From NCBI RefSeq assembly GCF_019345465.1, contig NZ_JAHKRC010000013.1, positions 121,290-185,289 of the forward strand: a DNA stretch of 64,000 nt. Reading direction: 5' to 3'. Below the pieces are notes generated by a model. It was not told the origin of the DNA. It worked only from the letters and a program-made list of their open reading frames with translations, and did no database searches. Position 1 is the first letter of the stretch, and each line of letters opens with the position of its first letter. Source of the stretch: Pseudomonas sp. NKUCC02_KPG (GTDB lineage: Bacteria; Pseudomonadota; Gammaproteobacteria; Pseudomonadales; Pseudomonadaceae). Positions 17,538 through 24,984 of this stretch are shown here, in pieces. Both the position numbers and the translations under genes were made by a program.

Positions 17538-19775
17538 TTATACCGAAGGCCCGGTGCTCACCGTCAATACGGGCAGGCTCAAACGCTCCAGCAAGGTTGC
17601 CTGGGCGCTGCGCGGGTTCTGGTTACCGGTTGGCGTGTTACGGATGTAACGGCCGTCCGATTGCAGACTCCAGCTGTGGGTGTTGTCGGTCAGGTAGCAC
17701 TCCAGCTCTTTCTTGACCCGCAAAATCAGCTTTTTACCCTCGACCGGGAAGCACGTCTCGACGCGTTTATCGAGGTTGCGCTCCATCCAGTCGGCACTGG
17801 ACAGGAACATCTGCTCTTCGCCGCCGTTGAGGAAGTAGAACACACGCGTGTGCTCCAGGAAGCGGCCGATGATCGAGCGCACGTGGATGTTGTGCGAGAC
17901 ACCCGGAATGCCCGGACGCAGGCAGCACATCCCACGCACAATCAGATCGATTCGCACACCAGCCTGGCTGGCTTTGTACAGCGCCCGAATGATTTTCGGG
18001 TCGGTCAGCGAGTTGAACTTGGCGATGATATGCGCCGGTTTGCCTTCAACCGCGAACTGGGTCTCGCGGGCAATCATGTCGAGCATGCCCTTCTTCAACG
18101 TGAATGGCGCATGCAGCAGTTTTTTCATGCGCAACGTCTTGCCCATGCCGATCAGCTGGCTGAACAGCTTGCCTACGTCTTCACACAGCGCGTCGTCCGA
18201 GGTCAACAGGCTGTAATCGGTGTAGAGCTTGGCGTTGCCGGCGTGATAGTTGCCGGTACCCAAGTGCGCGTAACGCACGATCTCCCCTGCCTCACGGCGC
18301 AGAATCAGCATCATCTTGGCGTGGGTCTTGAAGCCGACCACACCGTAGATCACCACCGCACCGGCCGCTTGCAGACGGCTGGCCAGTTGCAGGTTGGACT
18401 CTTCGTCAAAACGCGCACGCAGCTCGATCACCGCGGTCACTTCTTTACCGTTACGCGCGGCATCGACCAGCGCATCCACGATTTCAGAGTTGGCACCGCT
18501 GCGGTACAGGGTTTGGCGCACGGCCAGTACATGGGGGTCTTTGGCCGCCTGGCGCAGCAAATCCACGACCGGGGTAAACGATTCAAACGGGTGCAGCAGC
18601 AAAATATCCTGCTTGCTGACCACGCTGAAAATATTCTCGCTGTTCTGCAGCAGCTTCGGGATGGCCGGGGTAAACGGCGTGTATTGCAGCTCAGGGTGGC
18701 TATCGAGCCCCGTGATACTGAACAGACGCGTGAGGTTCACCGGGCCATTGACCTGATACAACTCGGTTTCATGCAGGCTGAACTGCTTGAGCAGGTAGTC
18801 GGACAAATGCTTGGGGCAGGTGTCGGCGACTTCCAGGCGTACGGCATCGCCGTAACGACGAGAGAACAACTCGCCACGCAGGGCACGGGCCAGGTCTTCT
18901 ACATCTTCGGTATCGACCGCCAGATCGGCGTTACGGGTCAGGCGGAACTGGTAGCAGCCTTTTACCTTCATGCCCTGAAACAGGTCATCGGCGTGGGCGT
19001 GGATCATCGACGACAGGAACACGTAGTTGTCCCCTGCGCCGCCTACCTCTTCAGGCAACCTGATCACACGAGGCAACAGGCGCGGTGCCGGGATAATCGC
19101 CAGGCCCGAATCACGACCGAAGGCATCGATGCCTTCAAGCTCGACGATAAAGTTCAGGCTCTTGTTCACCAGAAGCGGGAACGGGTGCGTTGGGTCCAGG
19201 CCAATCGGGGTGATGATCGGCGCGATTTCGTCGCGGAAGAACTTGCGTACCCACGCCTTGATCTTGGTGTTCCAGTGCCGGCGACGAATAAAGCGCACCT
19301 GATGCTTTTCAAGTTCGGGCAGCAGGATGTCGTTGAGGATCGCGTATTGGCGATCCACATGGCCATGCACCAGCTCACTGATGCGGGCCAGCGCCTGATG
19401 CGGCTGTAAACCATCAGCACCGGCCTGTTCACGGGCGAAGGTGATTTGCTTCTTCAGGCCCGCGACACGAATCTCAAAAAACTCATCCAGGTTGCTGGAG
19501 AAAATCAGCAGGAACTTCAACCGCTCAAGCAGCGGGTAGGACTCATCCAGCGCTTGTTCCAGCACGCGAATGTTGAACTGCAATTGCGACAGCTCACGAT
19601 GGATATACAGGCTGCTGTCATCAAGGCCAGGAACGGCAATCGCCGGATGCACCGCCGCATGCGTCTCGGCCACGGCAGGCGCAGGGGCTTGAGGTTCAGG
19701 CGGGGTTTCAGAGACTGGCTCAGCAATCGGCTGAGCTTCAGTGGCAACGATTTCAGCAAGTCCTTCGGTATTCAT
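17538..19775 (-). CDS. ppk: Polyphosphate kinase 1
   Basis: Protein of 745 residues, PPK1 family, which makes polyphosphate from ATP. After an unusual Pro/Ala/Glu-rich N-terminal stretch (about 1-50, low complexity) comes the typical start of the PPK N domain (YIHRELSQLQFNIRVLEQALDE). The catalytic HLGTGNYHAGNAKLYTDYSLLT segment carries the autophosphorylated His. AGGA precedes the ATG by eight bases. The Pro/Ala-rich leader makes it longer than E. coli PPK (688); a later start is possible but none has a better ribosome site. Confidence 0.93.
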   Translation of the reverse strand: MNTEGLAEIVATEAQPIAEPVSETPPEPQAPAPAVAETHAAVHPAIAVPGLDDSSLYIHRELSQLQFNIRVLEQALDESYPLLERLKFLLIFSSNLDEFFEIRVAGLKKQITFAREQAGADGLQPHQALARISELVHGHVDRQYAILNDILLPELEKHQVRFIRRRHWNTKIKAWVRKFFRDEIAPIITPIGLDPTHPFPLLVNKSLNFIVELEGIDAFGRDSGLAIIPAPRLLPRVIRLPEEVGGAGDNYVFLSSMIHAHADDLFQGMKVKGCYQFRLTRNADLAVDTEDVEDLARALRGELFSRRYGDAVRLEVADTCPKHLSDYLLKQFSLHETELYQVNGPVNLTRLFSITGLDSHPELQYTPFTPAIPKLLQNSENIFSVVSKQDILLLHPFESFTPVVDLLRQAAKDPHVLAVRQTLYRSGANSEIVDALVDAARNGKEVTAVIELRARFDEESNLQLASRLQAAGAVVIYGVVGFKTHAKMMLILRREAGEIVRYAHLGTGNYHAGNAKLYTDYSLLTSDDALCEDVGKLFSQLIGMGKTLRMKKLLHAPFTLKKGMLDMIARETQFAVEGKPAHIIAKFNSLTDPKIIRALYKASQAGVRIDLIVRGMCCLRPGIPGVSHNIHVRSIIGRFLEHTRVFYFLNGGEEQMFLSSADWMERNLDKRVETCFPVEGKKLILRVKKELECYLTDNTHSWSLQSDGRYIRNTPTGNQNPRSAQATLLERLSLPVLTVSTGPSV

Positions 19776-19950
19776 TGAATGATCCTGTAAGAGCGGGTTT
19801 GACTCTCGTAACAGTTAAGCGACACCAGCAGTCAAGTTGTCAGAATGCCATCAACGCCAGCGGGTTTAAACCGCTCCAAGGCGCTTTATGCGGGCCTGAG
19901 CCTGGTTAGAGGGCGATTTATTGAAATTGTTTCCAGAGGCACCGGCATGC

Positions 19951-20035
19951 GGGAGCGGGCTTGCTCGCGATGGCATCACCCGTGCTTGCCTGCCAGGCCG
20001 CATAGCCCCCATCGCAGGCAAGCCAGTCCTCACAG
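19951..20035. repeat. REP elements upstream of dedA
   Basis: GGGAGCGGGCTTGCTCGCGA begins at 19951, and a diverged inverted copy (ATCGCAGGCAAGCCAGTCCT) begins at 20011. The 446 bases between ppk and dedA otherwise show no gene. Confidence 0.65.
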
Positions 20036-20221
20036 GTTTGAGGCAATAATCACCTCGCGCATGGTTATAGCGCCTTGCCATGAACACTAGATGACAACGC
20101 TAATGATGTAGGTCAAATACACATGATTTGTAGGATTTGTTAACGCTAAGTCACATTTCGATACTTTCCCGAACGTCCCTTAAGGCGTAGGCTGCGCGTT
20201 CATTTCGCCAGCATCCAGACA

Positions 20222-20842
20222 ATGCTCCAACAATTTCTTCAAGAATTCGGCTACTTCGCCCTGTTTCTAGGGACGTTCTTTGAAGGTGAGACCATTTTGG
20301 TTCTCGCAGGCTTCTTGGCGTTCCGCGGATACATGGACCTCAAACTGGTCATGATCGTGGCGTTCCTCGGCAGTTATGCCGGTGATCAGCTGTGGTACTT
20401 CCTGGGGCGCAAGCACGGCCGCAAACTGTTGGCGCGCAAACCGCGCTGGCAACTTATGGGCGACAAGGCTCTGGAGCACATTCGCAGGCACCCGGACATC
20501 TGGGTCTTGAGTTTTCGCTTCGTCTACGGCCTGCGCACCGTCATGCCTGTGGCAATTGGTCTGTCGGGATACCCTCCTGGCCGCTACCTGCTGCTCAACG
20601 GGATTGGCGCGGCCATCTGGGCCATCGCCCTGGCCACCGCCGCCTACCACTTTGGCGCCGTGCTCGAAGGCTTGCTGGGCAACGTCAAGAAGTATGAGCT
20701 GTGGGTGCTTGGTGCCCTGCTGCTGATCGGCCTGTGCCTGTGGGCCCGACGCCGCTTCAAGAATGCGCGCCTGGCCAAACAGACTGCACTTGAAGAAAAG
20801 AACAAGACCAGCGTTGAGGTCAGCAACCCGCCAGCTGAGTGA
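20222..20842 (+). CDS. DedA-family membrane protein
   Basis: Protein of 206 residues in the DedA/SNARE-associated family, with the signature FFEGETILVLAGFLAFRGYMDL (about 19-40), the GDQLWYFLGRKHGRK loop, and RFVYGLRTVMPVAIGLSGYPPGRYLLLNGIGAAIWA (about 99-134). It is an inner-membrane protein; DedA homologues are implicated in phospholipid flipping and membrane homeostasis. The last 23 bases overlap the convergent gene. Downstream of the membrane part the C-terminus is Lys/Arg-rich (RRRFKNARLAKQ). Confidence 0.88.
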   Translation: MLQQFLQEFGYFALFLGTFFEGETILVLAGFLAFRGYMDLKLVMIVAFLGSYAGDQLWYFLGRKHGRKLLARKPRWQLMGDKALEHIRRHPDIWVLSFRFVYGLRTVMPVAIGLSGYPPGRYLLLNGIGAAIWAIALATAAYHFGAVLEGLLGNVKKYELWVLGALLLIGLCLWARRRFKNARLAKQTALEEKNKTSVEVSNPPAE

Positions 20843-22058
20843 TGCGGTTTCGGCACATGTACAGCCCCATCACGCTCAACACGGTGTAACTGAACAGGCC
20901 GACCCAGCCCAATGCGCTGGCCGGCCACAGCCCCGCCCAAGGGGCCAGCCAGACCAGCGGCACATTAAGCGCCAGGCGCAACCACTCAAGCTTCAGCGCC
21001 CAGGGCCGATTCTCCAGCCCGGCACCCAGCACGAACAATCCCAACGCCATAGCGCCCCATCCCAGCATCAATGCCGGGGTTGGCAATGTCTCGCCCACGT
21101 TCAGCAAGTAACTGCCCAGCGCCACATAAACCGCGAATTGCACCGCGATATACAGCTGCTGACGCAATGGTAACGCGATCTCGAACTTTTCGAACTGGCT
21201 TAAATCCGGTTTACCCATCGGGTATTTCATCGCCACATCCGCCGGGCGCCAGCCCGTGGGCATGAACCAGATTCGCAGCTTGTCCCGCCAGCGTTGGGTA
21301 CGTCGTGCATCGGCCAGTAACTGGCCATAAAACTGCCAGTTTGCCCACAGTGGGTTCCAGCTTTTCAGCGGTGTAGTCACGCCATAAATAACCGGCTCTG
21401 CGTCGTCCTCTTCCTGGAAGGTGCCAAACAATCGGTCCCAGAGAATGAACACCCCCCCGTAATTACGATCCATGTAGAGAGCATTCTGCCCATGGTGAGC
21501 CCGATGATTGGAAGGCGTCACAAAGAACCACTCGAACCACCCCAGTTTGGGTACATGCCGGGTATGGACCCAGAATTGATAGAGCAGGTTAAGCGTCGCC
21601 ACAGTGGCAAACACCAGCAGCGGCACGCCCAGCACTGCCATCGGCAGGTAAAAGACCCAGCCGAACACAAACCCGGTACTGGTTTGGCGCAGGGCGGTGG
21701 ACAAGTTGTAGTCTTCACTCTGGTGGTGCACCGAGTGTGCGGCCCACAGCACATTGCGCTCATGCCCGAGACGATGGTGCCAGTAGTAACAAAAGTCGTA
21801 GAACACGAAAGCAAACAACCAGACCCACAGGCTGTCTTCCGGCAGTTGCAGCAGTGCCAGATACTTCAGCGCCAGCGCATAAGTGATCAGCCCTACGCCT
21901 TTGGTCAGCAAACCGGTGGTGGTCGACAGCACGCCGGCGCTCAGGCTGCTGATGGTGTCTGCCAGGCGATAAGTACGCATCCCGCGCCAGCGGTCGGCCA
22001 GCAGCTCGACAGCAATCAGCACAAAGAAAAACGGAACTGCATACAGAATCAGCTTCAT
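20820..22058 (-). CDS. Sterol desaturase/fatty acid hydroxylase family protein
   Basis: Protein of 412 residues with about five to seven membrane segments and the His clusters of di-iron membrane hydroxylases: YYWHHRLGHERNVLWAAHSVHHQSE (about 89-113) and SNHRAHHGQNALYMD (about 190). It probably hydroxylates a lipid or ether lipid; the substrate is unknown. The C-terminal ~110 residues are an additional membrane region not needed for the catalytic core. The start MKLILYAVPFFF was preferred to an ATG nine codons upstream. Confidence 0.85.
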   Translation of the reverse strand: MKLILYAVPFFFVLIAVELLADRWRGMRTYRLADTISSLSAGVLSTTTGLLTKGVGLITYALALKYLALLQLPEDSLWVWLFAFVFYDFCYYWHHRLGHERNVLWAAHSVHHQSEDYNLSTALRQTSTGFVFGWVFYLPMAVLGVPLLVFATVATLNLLYQFWVHTRHVPKLGWFEWFFVTPSNHRAHHGQNALYMDRNYGGVFILWDRLFGTFQEEDDAEPVIYGVTTPLKSWNPLWANWQFYGQLLADARRTQRWRDKLRIWFMPTGWRPADVAMKYPMGKPDLSQFEKFEIALPLRQQLYIAVQFAVYVALGSYLLNVGETLPTPALMLGWGAMALGLFVLGAGLENRPWALKLEWLRLALNVPLVWLAPWAGLWPASALGWVGLFSYTVLSVMGLYMCRNRITQLAGC

Positions 22059-22166
22059 GGCACACCCCGACCGACGATCCATCAAGCGTAGGCGGACTTA
22101 GTGCGAAACCCTATGGCATCAAGCGCCAAATCAGGCGACATTAACGCCATGAACAAGGAGACCGAC

Positions 22167-22832
22167 ATGACCACAAAAAAAGTTGCCGTCATTCTTTCGG
22201 GTTGCGGCGTCTATGACGGCGCCGAGATCCATGAAAGCGTGATCACCCTGCTGCGCCTCGACCAGCGCGGCGCCAAAGTGCAGTGCTTTGCACCCGACAT
22301 TGCGCAACTGCACGTCATCAACCACCTGACCGGCGAACAAATGCCCGAGACGCGCAATGTGCTGGTGGAATCAGCACGCATTGCCCGAGGTGAGATCAAG
22401 GATGTTCGTGAAGCCAGGGTCGAAGATTTTGACGCCCTGATCGTACCGGGCGGGTTTGGCGCAGCCAAAAACCTGTCCAGCTTTGCCACTCAAGGCGCCG
22501 CGTGCACGGTCCAGGCTGACGTTCTGCGCGTGGCCGAGGCCTTTGCCGAAGCAGGCAAACCCATTGGCCTGATGTGTATTTCCCCCGCCATCGCCGCCAA
22601 GATTTATGGCCCTGGCGTGATCTGCACCATCGGTACGGACGCCGATACCGCTGCGGCAGTCACCAAGATGGGAGGCTCCCACGAAGAGTGCGAGGTATCG
22701 GAAATTGTCGAAGACAAGGCCCGCAAACTGGTGAGCACACCGGCCTACATGCTTGCCACATCCATCAGCGAAGCAGCGTCCGGCATCAACAAGATGGTTG
22801 ATCGGGTGCTGGAACTCACTCAAAAGAACTGA
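22167..22832 (+). CDS. elbB: Isoprenoid biosynthesis glyoxalase ElbB
   Basis: Protein of 221 residues of the DJ-1/PfpI superfamily. Start is decided by AAGGAG at 22155-22160, six bases before ATG 22167. Motifs: KKVAVILSGCGVYDGAEIHE at the N-terminus, ALIVPGGFGAAKNLSSFA, and the nucleophile elbow GLMCISPA with the Cys. ElbB proteins have been linked to isoprenoid production and show glyoxalase activity in E. coli; the physiological role is unsettled. Confidence 0.92.
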   Translation: MTTKKVAVILSGCGVYDGAEIHESVITLLRLDQRGAKVQCFAPDIAQLHVINHLTGEQMPETRNVLVESARIARGEIKDVREARVEDFDALIVPGGFGAAKNLSSFATQGAACTVQADVLRVAEAFAEAGKPIGLMCISPAIAAKIYGPGVICTIGTDADTAAAVTKMGGSHEECEVSEIVEDKARKLVSTPAYMLATSISEAASGINKMVDRVLELTQKN

Positions 22833-23285
22833 TCAGCCCCGCGCCAGCCGCGTCAGGATGCGGTCAAGAGCATTGGCGAACGCCTGTTTTTCGCGTTCGC
22901 CATAGGCGCCTTGCCCGCCACTGACCTGACCTTGCTCACGCAGATCGGTAAATAGATTGCGCACCGCCAACCGCTCCCCCATGTTCTGCGGATCAAACTC
23001 CTTGCCCCGCGGGTCCAGCGCCGCCACGCCCTTTTTCACCAGCCGGTCGGCCAGAGGCACATCACTGCAAATCACCAGCTCACCGGGCACCGCGTGCTCC
23101 ACCAAGTAGTCATCCGCCGCATCCGGGCCGCTGGGCACCACAATCAGTTTGACCAGCGCGTAGGTCGGCTTGATCTGGCTCTGCCCCGCCACCAGCACCA
23201 CCTCGAACTGACGCTTGAGGGCGAACTTGATGACCTGATCCTTCGCCGCCTTGGGGCAAGCGTCTGCGTCGATCCAGACACGCAT
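22833..23285 (-). CDS. YaiI/UPF0178 family protein (DUF188, NYN-like)
   Basis: Protein of 150 residues starting MRVWIDADACPKAAKDQV, the hallmark DADACP of the DUF188 family, with a later cluster DLVICSDVPLADRLV-like (here ELVICSDVPLADRLVKKG) and LDPRGKEFDPQNMGERLAVRNL. These features suggest a PIN/NYN-type nuclease fold. Function is unproven. AGGAG lies eight bases upstream. It is convergent with elbB, with almost no gap, and lies 65 bases downstream of the PheS-like gene on the same strand. Confidence 0.88.
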   Translation of the reverse strand: MRVWIDADACPKAAKDQVIKFALKRQFEVVLVAGQSQIKPTYALVKLIVVPSGPDAADDYLVEHAVPGELVICSDVPLADRLVKKGVAALDPRGKEFDPQNMGERLAVRNLFTDLREQGQVSGGQGAYGEREKQAFANALDRILTRLARG

Positions 23286-23350
23286 GGGGGTAACTCCTGA
23301 AAAATGGGCCAAGGCTATCACCTGCAAGCCAATCAGAATGGAGTACTGGC

Positions 23351-24490
23351 TCAGCCCTTGATCCTGTAGCCTCCACCTTTAGCGCCTTCATGCAATGCAG
23401 ACTGAATACGCTCATACAATGCATTGGCTTCTAACGTAGTAATGGAACGCGAACAGTCCCGCAATACCACCCGCAACAAAACGTTTTCTTGCCCGGGTAA
23501 GAGCCCAAGCCGTTCAATCGCCTGCACAGGCAATTCATCCATGGCCCAGCGCCCTTTGACTTGCATTTCTTCAACCCAGGCCGAGCGATCACCTGTAGCA
23601 AGCAACATCTTTTCGGTCAGCACCTCTTCACTCAAGCCCGGCGCCACTGCAAGGGAGATATCACGCGTGATGCAAGGCAACCGCGAAACGGCCTGCCAGG
23701 GTTGCAAATCATGCATCTGGGCCTGAACGCGCTCATCAGGATCCCGTAACAAGCGAATATCGGGTATGCCCTTGCGTAACATGGTCAGGCGATCCAAGCC
23801 CATGCCCAATGCCAGACCACCATGCCTGGCAGGATCAATACCCAGTCTTTGCAAAAGCGAGGGTGCAATACACCCACACTCAAGCACTTCGACCGGTTGC
23901 TCCTGCGAGATCAGGTTTACCTCGATTCCGCCTTCGGTGTAGTGGTGCGGACTGTCACTGTATACCCACGCCATGTTGGGTACCGCGCACTCAAGGATGT
24001 CACCCACCAGTCTCAGCAAATGCGTACGGGTTGAGAGTGCTGGATCGCCGAGCAGCCAGATATCCATCTGATGTGGCTCAGCACAGTGCCATCTGTCGCG
24101 GCTATCGCGCCTGAATGTAATACCGGGAGCCGCCAACAGGATGATTTCCCCTGCTTTGCGGTCCTGCGCGACACGTTGCAAAGCCCGTGGGATTTGACTG
24201 GTTGTCTGAGTACGCAACAGCGAATGCTCATCCACCCAGCGCGTATGCTCACTGCCTAACGTGACCTCTGCAGGGTCATAGCCAAGCAAACCATAGTTCT
24301 CTTGCGCCGAAACAATTCGCGGGCCTCTCAGGATCTGGCCAGCAGGCCAACCACGGCTCACCAGGCCCTCAAGTACCTCACTTAACAAAAGCCCGATGGC
24401 ATGCGCTGGATTGTCCACTTCTGTGAGATCGCTAAGATCAAGAGCATTGCTGACCGAAAGTGCACCAATATACTTTTTTGACGAAAGCAT
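23351..24490 (-). CDS. Stand-alone PheS-like synthetase fused to FDX-ACB domain
   Basis: Protein of 379 residues built like a single-chain (mitochondrial-type) phenylalanyl-tRNA synthetase. Residues ~20-260 form a class II PheS core: LLRTQTTSQIPRAL (91-104) matches PheS LLRTHTSPVQIR, motif 2 is ITFRRDSRDRWHCAEPHQMD (124-143), and motif 3 is GLALGMGLDRLTML (225-238). Residues ~263-379 resemble the anticodon-binding FDX-ACB domain of PheT (TRDISLAV; LYERIQSALHEG). The loop that in PheS reads FPFTEPSVEV is PHHYTEGGIEV here (181-191), so the Phe pocket is altered. GAGGAG lies five bases before the ATG. It is not in a pheST operon and diverges from a 33-residue peptide gene. NCBI uses the name 'PheS-related mystery ligase SrmL' for proteins I believe are of this kind (from memory). 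Possible roles: modified-amino-acid ligase, peptide aminoacylation, or a resistance paralogue of PheRS. Confidence 0.8.
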   Translation of the reverse strand: MLSSKKYIGALSVSNALDLSDLTEVDNPAHAIGLLLSEVLEGLVSRGWPAGQILRGPRIVSAQENYGLLGYDPAEVTLGSEHTRWVDEHSLLRTQTTSQIPRALQRVAQDRKAGEIILLAAPGITFRRDSRDRWHCAEPHQMDIWLLGDPALSTRTHLLRLVGDILECAVPNMAWVYSDSPHHYTEGGIEVNLISQEQPVEVLECGCIAPSLLQRLGIDPARHGGLALGMGLDRLTMLRKGIPDIRLLRDPDERVQAQMHDLQPWQAVSRLPCITRDISLAVAPGLSEEVLTEKMLLATGDRSAWVEEMQVKGRWAMDELPVQAIERLGLLPGQENVLLRVVLRDCSRSITTLEANALYERIQSALHEGAKGGGYRIKG

Positions 24491-24571
24491 AACGACTCCT
24501 CGCCTGGATCACGGCAAATACCAATAAGTATTAAACAGAGTGCAAAATCTAGATCAGAAACGCTTTAACTC

Positions 24572-24590
24572 ACAACAGAGAAACAATAAA
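24572..24590. repeat. Direct repeat, copy 1 (candidate operator)
   Basis: ACAACAGAGAAACAATAAA; 17 of 19 bases match the copy at 24672-24690, exactly 100 bases away. The long, spaced match in an AT-rich divergent promoter suggests paired regulator sites, or a duplication remnant. Confidence 0.5.
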
Positions 24591-24671
24591 ACCCTGAAAA
24601 CAAGCCAAATATCAGACAATGCCTACATAAAATTCCTACACTAATATCCGAACTTGCTAAATGAGATTAAT

Positions 24672-24690
24672 ACAATAGAGAAACAATATA
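24672..24690. repeat. Direct repeat, copy 2 (candidate operator)
   Basis: ACAATAGAGAAACAATATA; partner of the copy at 24572-24590 with two mismatches. Confidence 0.5.
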
Positions 24691-24705
24691 AAAACACATG
24701 AAACG

Positions 24706-24738
24706 TCACTTCAACCTGCCAATCATTAGCCCTAACAT
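24706..24738 (-). CDS. Possible 10-residue leader peptide
   Basis: Tiny frame MLGLMIGRLK with a perfect AGGAGG (24744-24749) five bases before its ATG, on the same strand as the PheS-like gene and about 215 bases upstream of it. It could be a translated leader. No attenuator hairpin is obvious after it and the frame is short enough to be chance; the strong ribosome site is what makes it worth listing. Confidence 0.25.
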   Translation of the reverse strand: MLGLMIGRLK

Positions 24739-24803
24739 AGCAACCTCCTGACACGCTCAGGCATCCAACATACATTTCTTATACTGCACAGCGAGGATAA
24801 ATA

Positions 24804-24905
24804 ATGACTAACTCAACGCTACCAAAACCAAAATTAAACCGAACCACATCCGACCCGGACAACTTCGGATGGGCTCCACTTGCCTGGGCTTTCCAACCAG
24901 ATTGA
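24804..24905 (+). CDS. 33-residue peptide gene, Trp-rich C-terminus
   Basis: Frame of 34 codons with GAGGA (24793-24797) six bases before ATG. The product begins MTNSTLPKPKLNRTTSDPDN (basic, Thr/Ser/Pro-rich) and ends FGWAPLAWAFQPD. It has no signal peptide, no Cys and no membrane helix. The layout, a polar first part and a short aromatic tail with two Trp and two Phe, is what a leader-plus-core precursor of a ribosomally made, modified peptide looks like. It lies between the divergent PheS-like gene and the co-directional M29-like gene, 73 bases (24906-24978) ahead of the latter, which suggests one transcript. I do not recognise the family; the precursor role is inference. Confidence 0.55.
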   Translation: MTNSTLPKPKLNRTTSDPDNFGWAPLAWAFQPD

Positions 24906-24926
24906 GTGGGTAATATAGACATGTGA

Positions 24927-24959
24927 GCGCCAAAACAAAGCAGACATATAAATTGGCGC
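24927..24959. promoter_or_regulatory. Inverted repeat between peptide gene and M29-like gene
   Basis: GCGCCAA (24927-24933) and TTGGCGC (24953-24959) could form a 7-base stem with a 19-base loop, 22 bases after the peptide stop and before the next ribosome site. It lacks a T-run. It might set the ratio of peptide to enzyme or be incidental. Confidence 0.35.
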
Positions 24960-24984
24960 CCACTTCCCATTAGAGGGTATGCCT

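Larger units (their letters stand above)
24491..24803. promoter_or_regulatory. AT-rich divergent intergenic region
   Basis: 313 bases between the PheS-like gene and the divergent peptide gene. By hand count 24541-24720 has 60 G/C of 180 (33%), against well over 50% in flanking genes. It must hold both promoters. A TATACT (24780-24785) lies close before the peptide gene. The region carries a 19-base direct repeat and a tiny minus-strand frame, listed separately. Confidence 0.6.

Noticed and set aside
17511..19409. 632-codon plus-strand open frame opposite ppk
   Set aside because: Its translation is a low-complexity His/Gln/Arg/Val mix typical of the antisense frame of a high-G+C gene; ppk on the other strand has full family motifs.
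24921..24926. ATGTGA (start followed at once by stop) between the peptide and M29-like genes
   Set aside because: Minimal start-stop could stall ribosomes, but there is no ribosome site before it and the match is six bases long.
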